Positions 1 to 11,782 of a DNA stretch of 64,000 bases are shown here, in pieces. Each line of letters begins with the position of its first letter. The stretch's first letter is position 1. Source of the stretch: Acytostelium subglobosum LB1 (lineage: Eukaryota; Evosea; Eumycetozoa; Acytosteliales; Acytosteliaceae); contig NW_012236520.1 in NCBI RefSeq assembly GCF_000787575.1, positions 744,001 to 808,000 on the forward strand. The letters run 5' to 3'. A model generated the notes under the pieces. That model was not told the DNA's origin. It saw nothing but the letters and a program-made list of their open reading frames with translations, and searched no databases. The translations under genes were made by a program, and so were the position numbers.

Positions 1-415
1 CTGGAGGTTGTATCCAATACAACAAGACCTGTATCCCGGACAACTCTGATTGTCAAAAGGGTGTCTGTGACTTTGACAAACAAGAGTGTCAGAGTAGAAA
101 CTATGATCCACTACCATTCCGTTGTCGTAAGTATCTCATTCATTCATTCATTCATACATACATGCGTACTAATACTCGTTCATCACAAATGTAGAATCTG
201 CTGGAGTCAAGGCTGGTGTGGCAGTTGGTGCTGCAGCCATTGCAGGTATTGTGGTGGGAGCTGTTGTTGCACTGAGTTTGATGATCTTTGGTGGCAAGAA
301 GGGATATGACTATTGGAAGTTGAACAAGGAGGCTAAGATGACAGTGAGTTCATCCAATCCTTTATACACCAACAATCCGAATCAAGGTACCAATCCATTC
401 TATGGTGAGCAATGA
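1..415 (+). CDS. 3' end of a type I membrane Cys-rich surface protein (5' partial)
   Basis: Two exons are visible: frame 3 of the first 126 bases, then 195-415 after a 68-bp GT..AG intron (127-194). The upstream exon encodes a Cys-rich stretch with Cys spaced about every 6-12 residues, like the dictyostelid Cys-rich (CTDC-type) extracellular repeats. The last exon encodes one hydrophobic Ala/Val/Gly-rich membrane helix, then Gly-Lys-Lys and a short cytoplasmic tail with two Asn-Pro-Leu/Phe-Tyr motifs. That tail style is common in dictyostelid adhesion and prespore-inducing-factor-like surface proteins. The family assignment is inference. The N-terminal ectodomain lies outside the window. Confidence 0.7.
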
Positions 416-724
416 TAATCATAATATCATCCATACATTCAATCAACCTTTACAATCGTTCATTTGTAGTGCAACATGCTACAATTATATATATATACTA
501 TATTTTATAAATACAACATTACGTGTACATAATAAGATATTACTAGTATCTCCATCGAGTTGCTTGAAAGTTGTAAATTCAAAGTTTTGAAAACATCGAA
601 GACTAAGTTGTCTCGAATTGTTTCGTCGTACTTTACGTCATTCAATCAATCAATCAATATTTATACAAATAATAATATAATATAATTTATAACATATACA
701 TATAATATATATATAAATATAAGA
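416..724. other. AT-rich spacer
   Basis: This stretch is very AT-rich, with TA dinucleotide runs and a TCAA tetranucleotide run near 640-660. It serves as the 3' flank of the membrane-protein gene and the promoter side of the next small gene. I see no RNA gene or additional ORF. Confidence 0.5.
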
Positions 725-1009
725 ATGATAATAAATAGATTCTTACAAGGCTTTGCAATAAACTTTATCGAAAAGAATGTTGTTGAGAAACTAGCTAGTA
801 GCAGAAGGTTTCAATACTTCTCATTGTTGTTTAGGGACAAGTCAAGACAGTTCATGAAGGATAACTTCCCTCAGATAAAGGATAATAATACACATACTCC
901 TCATAATACTCATCATCATAATAATCATCATCATCATCATAATAATAACAATAATAACAATCATAGTAGCAGTAGTAATACTAATTATACAAACTACAGA
1001 CAACAGTAA
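725..1009 (+). CDS. Small basic N-terminal / His-Asn-rich protein with an in-frame TAA before a coding-like tail
   Basis: The ORF starts at an ATG in AT-rich context and encodes 94 residues: about 50 residues of ordinary, weakly basic sequence with Phe-rich patches, then His/Asn/Ser homopolymers. I recognise no family. The frame continues past the TAA (1007-1009) for 34 more sense codons, a Gln-rich stretch followed by a Glu/Lys/Met amphipathic segment, to a TAG at 1112-1114. The TAA sits directly before a CAA run, so a CAA-to-TAA change or a base-call error would explain it. The true product may therefore be about 129 residues. Confidence 0.5.
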   Translation: MIINRFLQGFAINFIEKNVVEKLASSRRFQYFSLLFRDKSRQFMKDNFPQIKDNNTHTPHNTHHHNNHHHHHNNNNNNNHSSSSNTNYTNYRQQ

Positions 1010-1114
1010 CAACAACAATATCACAATCAACAACAACAACAACAACATAAGAGTTTCTCAGAGATATTCAAAGAGGAGATGGAGAAAGAGATGAACAAGA
1101 AGATGAAGAAATAG

Positions 1115-2618
1115 ATGTTATAGCTCAATCACTTCATTCAATCAATCAGTTTACTAAGGATGCATGATTCAAACAGTCATGTAATTTCATATGCTCATTA
1201 ACGATCAACCAAACAATCAATCAATCAATCAATCAAGAGGCAGACGACGAACTATTATTACAACCGTAGTCGAAACAGATTGATTGTGACTTTAACATTG
1301 TGATCGGACACGGTAATCTACAATGAGCGGGGAGTGAAGGTTGCGCATGGCATAATAAACTACCCTTTTGATCAATTCACTCATCGAGCACCAAACCTTC
1401 CCATTTCAATCATTCTAATCTATCTCAAATGTAGCTCAATCAAACATCTTGGAATTCCAACAGACATTTATCAGTCAATCATGAAGTGAGTTTGTGAAAG
1501 AGTGACGATTCATACCTCCCTCACGCCTGCGTCAATGGCAATGATTATGGCTGGTTTGACGTGACAGGTCAAGTCATTACCGTCCTGGACACTTGCTAGT
1601 CGGTGATGCAAATGGAATTCGGATCGGTCGGCGATCATCGTAGTTTTGATTCAAAAGATCGGTCCCGAATTTAGTACCCAAGATGTTGCCCCGCCACTCC
1701 ATAAGTATGTTACTAAAAATACATTATATGATGGCTTGACCATAGACTAACCTGAGCTCCATGTTGTTGAGATACAACGAAGCGGATAAGGTCCATCCCG
1801 ACGGGGGACTTATCAAACAACTTACACACACTCATTCCTAACAATCACTCGACTTGCCTTGCACGATTGATTGGTGAGTGTTGTGATACATTGGACAAGC
1901 GGACTACATATATGCGGATGGGGGTGTTTGACAGCATGCGCACCCATCCTGCACAAGGTCACCATCTCGAATCTTCAAAAGGACAGTGATCAAGGGGCTT
2001 AGATGCGCATAAGTCGGTTTTTTTTTTGCATGCCCAACACACACTCTCATCACACTGTAAAGCACCCCCACCTTATAGACTTCGGTCGAGTGGGGTTGGG
2101 CGGTATGCATTGTGGTCCTTCTGTTGTCGAACTGGCCACACACAGTTCCAAACTTGGCACAAGGTGTTAAGCTGTTTGATCAAATCTCTTTAATCTATGA
2201 GTCTCTCTTTTCAATCACTCCAACTTACTGACCCCCCCCTCTCCACATATTGCACCATCAAACACATCTCCCATCATCAACAAATACCGCTACTACTCTA
2301 GGATTCAATATGTGTATATTTATATAAGTATGGTGGTTTAAATATTGTTGGACAACTGCCACACTTACTCAATCACTCACTCATCTGTCGCATTCAAATA
2401 ATAATAGTCAATCCTGGACATACGAAGTCTAGATCAAGGTCAACTTCCCAACACACTACCACTTTAGTTAAAGATACATGTTGTTGTAACAACTACAAAT
2501 AATATCATATTCATTGTAATATTACTTTATATATTTATATTACCAATATTGTATCAATCAATCAACCCCCTGGAACTATTCCAAACCCACCATCACTGCC
2601 ACACACACAAACACAATC
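1115..2618. other. 1.5-kb intergenic region, no gene recognised
   Basis: Tetranucleotide CAAT runs lie at 1138-1240. The part from about 1500 to 2150 is noticeably richer in G+C than other spacers here, and includes a short potential hairpin near 1790-1810 (GTCC..GGAC around CCC..GGG). No ORF in it has family resemblance or good composition. The segment from 2330 to 2618 is AT-rich and is the likely promoter and 5' UTR of the receptor gene that follows. Confidence 0.4.
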
Positions 2619-4940
2619 ATGGCAACAACAAATAATAATAATATTGTATCATTACTATTTATAATATTACTACAACTTATAATATTGAATGGAGTACAAT
2701 CACAAACACAACATAAGGTGGCCGTGCTACTGAGTGATAAGGCGTTGGATTTTGGATTCAACTATATGATCAATAATGGAGTGATCAATGCTCAGCGCTA
2801 CTTCAATATGACCAACATCCATGTGTTGGAGAATATCAAACAAGATATATTCAATCAGACTGTTGAGGGTCTGATCAACGATGGCTACGACGGCATCTTT
2901 GCCTCGTCCATCGAGATGACCGCACCCACCAGAGCCTTCGCCAGACAGTACCCCAAGGTGCGTTTCCTGGCCCGCAGTGGTACATTCGCCAACACCACCA
3001 ACATGTCCTTCTTCACCTACAACATTGGTATCTCGTACTACATCGTTGGTCTGGTCGCCGGCCTCATGACCAAGACTGGCAACATCGGATACATCGGACC
3101 AGGCCTGCCTATGTTGGCCAACTACAATGCCAACGCACTGTTTGTCGGAGCCCGTCGCGCCAACCGTACCGATATCCCACCCGTCAAAGTGACATCGATC
3201 AACACCAACAGTTGGATTGATGAGGATGTCGTCGCCGGAGGCACCCAGACCTTGTTGGACAAGGGTGTGGACTTTATCGGCAACAACCAGGACGATATGA
3301 CTGCTGAGATCATGATGATCAGGGCTGGCCTGATGGGTCTGGGCACCAACGGATTCCCTCAATCTCAACTCTACGGTCAATCAATCGGCACCAGTATCAT
3401 CAATGATTGGTCCCAAGTGATCATCAACTTTGTCAACCTCGTCGTTACCAACTCATCCACATCCCGCAAGGACTATGGTGACTTTGGCAATGGATTCCTC
3501 AAGTTTGATAACTTTAGTTTCTTGGTAAGTTTGTCTACAATCAATCAATCAATCCCATTCCAGTCCACTAACCACTTTACTTCATCAACAACCCATTAGG
3601 TATCAGACACTGTTAAGAAGGCTGTGTATGATGAGTTGGATCGTTTGAGACCAATCCCTGTGTCCAAGCATCCATATTTCTGCAATGAGTACAATCCAAT
3701 GATTTACCCATTCTTGAATGAGACGTTCAACTGTATCAACACATCGACATTCTTCTCGATGAACACTCCATACCCAGGAATGGACTACCTCGGCGAGTAC
3801 GTCGTTCCCCTGCGCAAGATTGAGACTGAAAACTCTGTCCTTATCGGTGTGATCACCGCCTCGGCCGTGCTGATCGCTCTATGTCTTGTAATGCTCGGCG
3901 CCATCGTCTACTACAAGGACTCGCACTCGATCCGTTCAGCCAGTCCCATCTTCTGTATCATCATCATCTTTGGAGGCATCATGACCTACGCCGGCGTGAT
4001 CCTATACGTGCTGCCCACCTCTGACGCAGTCTGCAACATCCGCTACTGGCTGCTGGCACTCGGCTACTCGACCCTGGCCGGCTCACTCGTGGTCAAGAAC
4101 TTCCGTATCTGGTTGATCTTTGACAATCCCGAGCTCAAGAAGATCAAGATCACCAACAGCCAGCTGATGCCATGGGTTGGCGGCATCAACTTCATCGTGC
4201 TGGTACTGCTCATCCTGCTGGCCATCCCCCAACTGGGCAACCTGCGTGTTGAGGCCCAATACGGCCCATCTTCCTTCCTCGAGAAGTACGACTTCCAGAA
4301 CGTGTGCAGCTTCTCGGACAAGACCCACGTGATCCTCTACCTCTTGCTCGGTGTGTTTGCTGCACTGATTATGGTCGGTGTGTTTGTCTCGTGGAAGATC
4401 AGAATCGTCGACCTGGATGAGTTCAACGAGAGCAAGCCAATCGCCAACTCCCTGTACGCTGCGCTATTCTCCATCTTTGTGATCGTGCCTCTGTTGGTCG
4501 TGCCCCACTCTGAGAACTCCGAGACAATCATTATCTCTTCAGCCGGCCTCTTCATCACCACCATGACCCTGGCCATTCTGTTCATCCCCAAGTTCTACCG
4601 TATCTACGTGTTTGGTGCCAACTCGTCCGAGATGTTCTCCAGCGCCAAAAGTGCCATCGCCGAGTCTCGCTCGGCCAAGTCCAAGGAGAGTGGCAATGCT
4701 GCTTCCTTTGAGTATGAGTCGAAGGACAGTTCAGACGATTCGAGTGAGATGGTGGTCTGTGCACCAGAGAGTTTGAAGCCCATTGGTGACAAGGTAGTAC
4801 ATGCTCAATTCGACTCTGATGACGAAGATGTCGTTGCCAATCACAATCTATCGATTGATCATAGTAACAGTAGTAGTGATGAGAACAACAACAACAATAA
4901 TGAGGACACTACAACAAAGACAACAAGTGAAGATGTATAG
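2619..4940 (+). CDS. Grl-type family 3 (GABA-B-like) GPCR with BMP ectodomain, copy 1
   Basis: Exons 2619-3524 and 3600-4940 (phase 0, donor GTAAGT) give about 748 residues. Residues 1-28 form a signal peptide. Residues of about 33-300 are a BMP-type (basic membrane lipoprotein, periplasmic-binding fold) domain. A Cys-containing linker with NTPYPGM follows. A seven-helix 7tm_3 core spans about 380-640 and includes the SIRSASPIFC segment after TM1 and VSWKIRIVD in the loop before TM6. The acidic, Ser/Asn-rich cytoplasmic tail covers about the last 100 residues. Dictyostelid Grl proteins are plasma-membrane receptors for small developmental signals such as GABA or glutamate. The ligand here is unknown. 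A paralogue lies directly downstream in the same orientation. Confidence 0.93.
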
Positions 4941-5856
4941 TATAGATGTATAGATAGACATTGATATATATATATTTATACCCACATCGATTATTAGGGT
5001 ATATATATATGGTTTAAATATATAAATATATTAGTAGTAGTGTACTATTATGACTTCAACAATCAAACCATTATTACTTCCCATTCACTACTCGCAAGCT
5101 GTGTGTATACATGTAACTTGCAAGTTATATGTATAACTAATTAATTAATTGAATGAATGAATGGATGAATGAAAGAATGAAGATTCTCTCAAACAATCTT
5201 TGCTTCTTCTTTGCTTGTGCTGGAGAGGTGGTTGGGGTTTGTTTAGCGAGCCCGACCAATCTCTGCATTACCCCGGAACACAGGGGCGGTTTGGTCGATC
5301 AAAGGACCAAAGATTGGTTAGCCAATAGTTTACCGGTACCTGGTACAACCATAGTTATGATCAGATCGAATGACAAGTAACCAATCCCATCAATCAAATC
5401 AATCAAATCAATCAAATCAATCATACAAACAAACAAACAAACAATTAGTTTCTTATAATAGAGCGATATTGTATCTCAGTAGTTTAGAGATAAGTATGAT
5501 TGGTGATGTTGTTTGCATGATGATCACCTGTGTAGGTTGAATCTCGTCAAAGGGGTCGCACCCTTTTGTTTTATCTTGATTGATTGATGGCAATGAGCAC
5601 TCTGTTTTTTGGTACAAAATTGGTCAATGGGCGCGGAAGACGATGGGCTGGTTCAGGTTCGTAGTCAATCGCCAAAGGGCCATCCATTTGAATTCACCAC
5701 CTATCACACAAGGGATATTATTACTCTTCATTGTCTTTGATAGGATAACTGGATGTGTGTTGTTGTTGGTGCTGCTGGTGTTGGTCACATGATCTGATTG
5801 ATTGATTGATTGAGCTCACTCCTCAATAAGTTCAAGAATAGAGATAGAGATAGGGA
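4941..5856. other. Spacer between the tandem receptors
   Basis: The first 200 bases are AT-rich 3' flank. At 5252-5330 there is a GC-richer patch with a perfect 6-bp hairpin (TTGGTC..GACCAA, near 5290-5310) nested between ACCAATCT and AGATTGGT arms, which may be a structured transcript element. TCAA runs occur near 5390-5420 and ATTG runs at 5575 and 5800. Short ORFs at 5153-5380 and 5580-5792 have no recognisable protein features. The last 150 bases should contain the promoter of the downstream receptor. Confidence 0.4.
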
Positions 5857-8375
5857 ATGATTAATAATTTGTTTATAATACTACTACTACTAGTAGTGTC
5901 ACTCACTACTCACTCAATCACTAATGCCTCAGAGTTAGAGATCACTCAAACTCAGGACAATCAAAAGATTGCACTGATATTGTCAAGTGCGAGAATGGAC
6001 CTAGGCTTCAACTTTATGATCAATGATGCTTGGGTGAGGACACAACGCAGTCTAAAGTCAACACAGTTTGTCATATTGGACAAGATCACAATGGATATAT
6101 TCAATGATACCGTCGACTCTTTGATCGCCGATGGCTACAAGGGCATCATTGCTGGCTCGCTCGAGATGACCTATGTGACGCGCGACTACTCGCGTCGCTA
6201 CCCCAACATCTACTGGCTGGCACGTGGCAGTCTGATCAACGCTCGTAACATTGCTTACGTCACCTACAACATTGGCCTGTTCCAGTACATTGTCGGCTAC
6301 TTTGCCGGTCTGATGACCCAAACCAACAAGATCGGCTTCATCGGGCCGGGCCCCAACCTCCTGCCCAACTACAACGCCAACGCGTTGTTTGTTGGCGCGC
6401 GTGCGGCAAAGCCCAACACCGAAGTGTATATGTACGAGACGGGCAAGTGGATCAACGTGGATGTGTCGGTGGGCGCCACCAACTCGCTGGTGGACGGCGG
6501 CATCGACTACTTGTGCAACAGTCAGGACGACCAGTCAGCTTCCATTCAGATGATCAAGCGTGGTCTGTTGGGAATGGGCACGAATGGCTTCCCTCAGCGT
6601 ACACTCTATGGCGAGCACATTGCCATGAGCATCGTACACAATTGGACCAACGTATTCTTGGACTGGGCTCAAATCGTCCAATCTGGAAACAACATATCCA
6701 CCACAAATGGCAACTACAACGGTGACTTCTCAAATGGATTCCTTCAAATGGATACCTTTTCTTTCCAAGTAAGTTGATCATTCCAATCACTCACTCAACT
6801 TGGACAGCCGGAATCATTCCAATCAACTCCAACATCCTCACTCACTCAATCATTCATTCAATCGATCCAATCACTTACACTCAAACTCCATTCATTTCTT
6901 AGATACCTGATCAAGTTAGGACAATGGTACAGAATGAGATACAACGAGTTGGAACAATTCCAAAGACAAAGTTACCATTCCTGTGTAATGAGTTCAATCC
7001 ATCGATATTCCCATGGCTCAACTCCACCAACAATTGTATCAATTCATCGATATTCTTTAAGATGAACACACCGTATCCTGGAATGACCAACTACGGCCAG
7101 TATAAAGTGCCCCTGCAAGAGGTCAAAGTCGACACATCCGTACTCTATGGCATATCAATCACATCCGGTGTATTCATCGTTGGCACAATTGTTTTGATGC
7201 TGCTCATCTTTGTGTTTCGCAACTCTCATTCAATCCGCTCAGCCAGTCCAATATTCTGTCTCACCATCTCACTTGGCGCCATCATGACCTATGTTGGCCT
7301 GATACTCTACGTCCTGCCGCCGACCAATCCCATCTGTAACTCAAAGTACTGGATGTTGGCCATTGGCTACATCCTGATGATTGGATCACTGGTGGTCAAG
7401 AACATCAGGATCTGGTTCATCTTTGACAATCCAGAGTTGCGCGTCATCCGCATCACCAACCTGCAGCTAATGCCTTGGGTGGGCGGCCTGGTCGCAATCA
7501 TGGTGATGCTTCTGGCCCTGCTGCACTCACCTAGTGTGGGCAACCTACGCATGGTCGTCACCAACGAGACGACCAACGACTACCTACAGCGCTACCAATA
7601 TCAAGAGGTGTGCCGAATGGACGAGCACGGCGGCATCATTCTCTACGTCATCCTGGGCGTGTTTGGTCTGCTGATCCTGGCGGGTGTTTTTGTCTCGTGG
7701 AAGATCAGAATCGTGGACATTGACGAGTTCAACGAGAGCCGGCCCATTGCCAAGGTGCTCTATGTTATCTTGTTCTCGGCCTTTGTTGTCGTGCCACTGC
7801 TGGTGTCGCCACACACACAGAGTAATGAGAACACAATAATTTGTTCGGCAGGCATCTTCATCACGACCGTCACAATGATCATATTGTTTGCGCCAAAGTT
7901 CTGGCGCATCTATCTCTACGGCGCAAACTCTACAGAGATGTTCACGAGGAATACCAAGTCATCGATTGCGTCACAGCGCTCAAAGAACAACAGCTCGCGA
8001 GCACAAAAGACAAGTGGGGCAGCATCATCATATGACACAAGTCGAGAGAATGACAGTGGAGCAGTTGTTGGACAAGATTCAGATATGATGGTGGTAGGTG
8101 ATAGTACAGTTAGCAATATGGAGAGTAGCAAGCCTTATACTCAATATGCTACATTCGATTCGGATGATGAAGATGATACTCATCCAGCTATAATAGTTAC
8201 AATGGCTAGTGATAGCAATAACAACAACAACAACAATAATAATAATAATAATAATGCATCGAGCAATCAACAACAACATAATACAGATAAAATAGTAGTA
8301 TCAATAATTAGTAATAACGACGACAATATCAATGACAACGATATCGAATTACAACAAACAATGTATAATAAATAA
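5857..8375 (+). CDS. Grl-type family 3 (GABA-B-like) GPCR with BMP ectodomain, copy 2
   Basis: Exons 5857-6768 and 6903-8375 join in phase 0 at the same protein position as the intron of the upstream paralogue, giving about 794 residues. The layout is a signal peptide (about 1-24), a BMP-type ligand-binding domain (about 35-300), the NTPYPGM linker, a 7tm_3 core (about 383-645) with SIRSASPIFC and VSWKIRIVD, and a long tail with acidic patches and an Asn run of about 13. The shared intron position and collinear domains show tandem gene duplication. The two ectodomains differ in the binding-domain loops and may bind different ligands, which is inference. Confidence 0.93.
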
Positions 8376-8465
8376 ATAATAATATTACATCCAAGAATGT
8401 CCTCCATGAGCTTAATATCCTTAGTTCTATGGTAAGTGCACAGGTCACATGAAGAAACTTTATTA

Positions 8466-11027
8466 TTAGGTGCGCTTGGATAGTTTAGATGCCTGTCTCT
8501 TCCGATAAATATCATGCTCAGGTGGTTTGTTGATGGCTGAAGGCTGAGCTCCAGAAGTTGGTGCATTGGACTGCATTGGTTGTGGTGCTCCTGGTTCGTC
8601 AATATCGTCCTCCAACTTCCTTTTGTTTGGTGTGATCTGTCCCTGTTGTGGCTTGTTTGGTGTGGGCACCTTGCTTCCAGTAGCTTTGTTGTTGAGTTGT
8701 CCACCTGATTCCATATTCATTGGTATTGCTCCAGGACCGCCAACACCAGCGCCGCCACCGCCAGATTGTTGCTGTTGTTGTTGCAAAATATTCTGTTGAT
8801 GTTGTTGTACGTTCATTGGTGGTTGTGGCAATGGCTTATCATTGATCAACTGCATAAGATGATCGATATCAATCCATGGACCTTGGAAGGAGGATGCAGG
8901 AGGAAGCATCTGTAGCAATCCAATCAATGAGTCTGGAATGTCGACATTCCAGCCACCACCACCGCCTGGTCTGTTCTCCATGTTGTTGCCTGGCCTATTC
9001 ATATCGCCACCTCGAGTAGGTGTTGACATCTTACCCATCTCATTGCGATAGGGGATCATCAATGACGTGTCTGGACGTGTTGTCTTCCAATTTGATATTG
9101 GTATCTTGGTGGATGATGATGGTCTGTCGTTGCTATCCTTCTTGTCTTGTTGTGATTTACCATCTCTGTCTCCTCTATCTCTGTCTCTGTCTCCTCCTTT
9201 CCTGCGATCATGATGATTATGTTGCTGTTGTTGTTGTTGTTGTTGTAATAGTTGCTCTTGCTCGTCGTTCTCTTGATCCTGCTCACTGTCGATCAGATTC
9301 TTGTTGATGATCTCAATCTCGTTTGGATGACATGGCCACAAGTTCAAGAACTTATATCTGTTGAGCATCTGCATAATGCTCATCTTCTCATATGATGGTG
9401 ATAGGGATTGGAATCGCTTCTCCAACTTGATGATGCTGTTCAAGTCCTGATTTTGTCGATACTCAAAGTCCAAGTACTTCCTCCAGAATATCTCAGACTT
9501 GTCCGTTGCAATCGTTGACAATATCTTTTCAAACAATACTCTAGTGTCTAAACAACAACAACAACAAGGTTAGTGAACGAATGAATGAATGATTGGGATG
9601 AATGAGCAAGACATTATACATACTGTTGTCTTCATTTAAGTTGGTAAGGAAATCTACATAAAAGTGTACATAGGGTATCTCTGTACTGAACTTCTTGAGT
9701 CCAAGTTCAAAGATGTCGCGCGCAGTCTTGGTGTCCTGGTTGACATAGTATTCAATGAAGCCAAGTGCAATGTAAACATGATAGGTGCACTCGGGTGCTG
9801 ACTTGGCTCGCTTGAATATCTTGCGAGGTCCTTCCACACGCTCAGTGCGTCGTGCAAAGCGCATGTACTGGATCCACACCAGTGGGTCGGGCTGGCTGAC
9901 GACCAGCCTCTCATAGATATCCTTGGCCTGCTGCACTTTCTTGCTGACCTCTAGCAGGTCGGCGTAGCTAAAGTGCAGGAAGAGGTTGGTGGGGATCGCC
10001 TGGATGGCGCGTTCAAAGAAGCTGACGCCTGCCTCGAGGTTGCCGCTCTCCACCTGGTACATGGCGGCCTCGTACCAAATGTCTGGATAGTGGTAGAGAC
10101 ACAGCAGACACTGGTTGTACGTGGCGGTCACTCGATGTCTGAGCTGCTGTGGTTCGAATCGCTGTGGATTGGACTTCTCAAAGACGATCAGTTTGCGCCA
10201 CAGTCTAACCTGATGCTCTTCCTTGTCGCTGGAGCGTGGGGGCTTGGCCAGCATGTTGCGCAGGATGCCCTCGAGAAGGCCCTTGCGATCGCGATACACT
10301 TGCTTGGCGTGCTGGTACTTGCTCGAGTAATCGGTGAGCAGTGCCTTGGCCAGCGTCTTGTTCCATGCCTGCTCGTAGGCCTCGTATTCCCTCCAAATGA
10401 TGTCGAGATCGTGCATAGGATTCTCGAGCGCACGTTGATAAAGCTTGCGTATCGCAGTCTTCTTTGAGCCCTCCTCCTGGGGAGTGGCCGTCTTCTCCTC
10501 CTTGAGGAAGCTTAAGTATTCCAACCATATGGGTGTCGATGAGATGTCCATGCCAATGAATTCGATGGCCAGCTCAAAGGCCTTGATCACCTCGTCCTTG
10601 TTACTGTCGCCCTTGATCTGTCTAATATATGTTATGTACGTCTTCCACAGCTCAACATTCCTAACATTGCGAAGACTCCTAACGAATATCTTCTCCACCA
10701 TATCATAATTCCTTGATGCCATCTCTTGTTCAACATATAGCTTCCAGTATCTACCCTATATAGTCGTGATGTGCAGAGTGTGTCAGCTCTAGGTTGTGAT
10801 CATAATCGTCCAAGTCATCATTCAATCAAACATACAGCAGTTGGGAATACGGATAAGAATCGTTCGTAGATATCACGAGCAATGTTGATGGGTTGGGACT
10901 GTACTTCATTCAATAGGAGGGTCCATGCCTCTGTGTCGTACTTGTCGTTGGTGATCCTTGACTCTAGGTTCTCTATCTGTACATTCAATCTCTTTCCAAT
11001 AGCAGGCATCACCGATGATATAGTTGA

Positions 11028-11058
<31 letters not shown>

Positions 11059-11522
11059 TAAGAAGTATTCGGGGAGTTGTTTGATTGTGCATTCGTGTCA
11101 TCTCCAACATTGTTGTGACCATTGTTGTTATTGTTGTTATTGTTGTTATTGTTGTCTGTTGTAACTTCAACTGATGAGATATCTGCATTCTCTGGGTTGT
11201 AGTTATCTGATGTATCTTCAACATTATGATCTGCTGTCGTTGTGTCTGTAGTTTGTTGTTGCTGTTGTAGTTGATCATTGTTGTCTGTTGTCGTCTTTGA
11301 CTCTATATTAGCATCATCATTATCATTGACATTGTTTGTTGCAACCATCATCTGTTCTTGTTGTTGTTCACTGCTCTGTTCAACATCATTCATCTTATGA
11401 TCATTTGCAATGACCTCATCATTAACATGTTCACTATGATCCTGTTGTTGTTGTTCTTTCTCCATCATTTGAGGTTCATCCGTAGTCGTAGTAGCAGTAG
11501 TAGTAGTAGTCTCATGCTCCAT
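8466..11522 (-). CDS. cstf3: Cleavage stimulation factor subunit 3 (CstF-77 / Rna14)
   Basis: The gene is complement(join(8466-9547, 9624-10755, 10836-11522)), about 966 residues. The N-terminal 190 residues are Gln/Thr/Asn low complexity. From about 200 to 740 come HAT repeats, including FLSVFPTA/GRYWKLYVEQE across the first intron and LNEDN/NTRVLFEK across the second, both diagnostic of CstF-77. After that, a Lys/Asp and Gly/Gln-rich region ends in a DIYRKRQ tail like that of the metazoan protein. CstF-77 scaffolds the CstF complex that recognises the GU-rich element and links to CPSF in pre-mRNA 3' end formation in the nucleus. I chose ATG 11522 because the codon upstream in frame (11531) is TTG. 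It is convergent with the second receptor gene, 90 bp apart. Confidence 0.93.
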
Positions 11523-11782
11523 TACTAACAATATATAATAAACAATAAATATTTATTGAAAGATGCGTATGTATAACAAGAGAGTTTGAATGAATGAATG
11601 AACATCAACTGATTCAAAACACTTGATGAATGAACTTGTATCATTGTTTGTTATTATTATTAATACTGCCTAGGTATTACATTGCTAGGTTCATTTATTA
11701 ATGGTGAAGTTTAAGTTATATATATATATATCTATGTATAGATAGTTGGTAATAGTAGTAGCATAATAGGATAATACAAATA

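Noticed and set aside
2727-3380. 217-codon minus-strand ORF antisense to receptor 1
   Set aside because: It mirrors the codon bias of the plus-strand BMP domain. The translation is Gly/Val/Asp-rich with no domain.
9973-10467. 164-codon plus-strand ORF inside the CstF-77 gene
   Set aside because: It is antisense to well-recognised HAT repeats and has no independent support.
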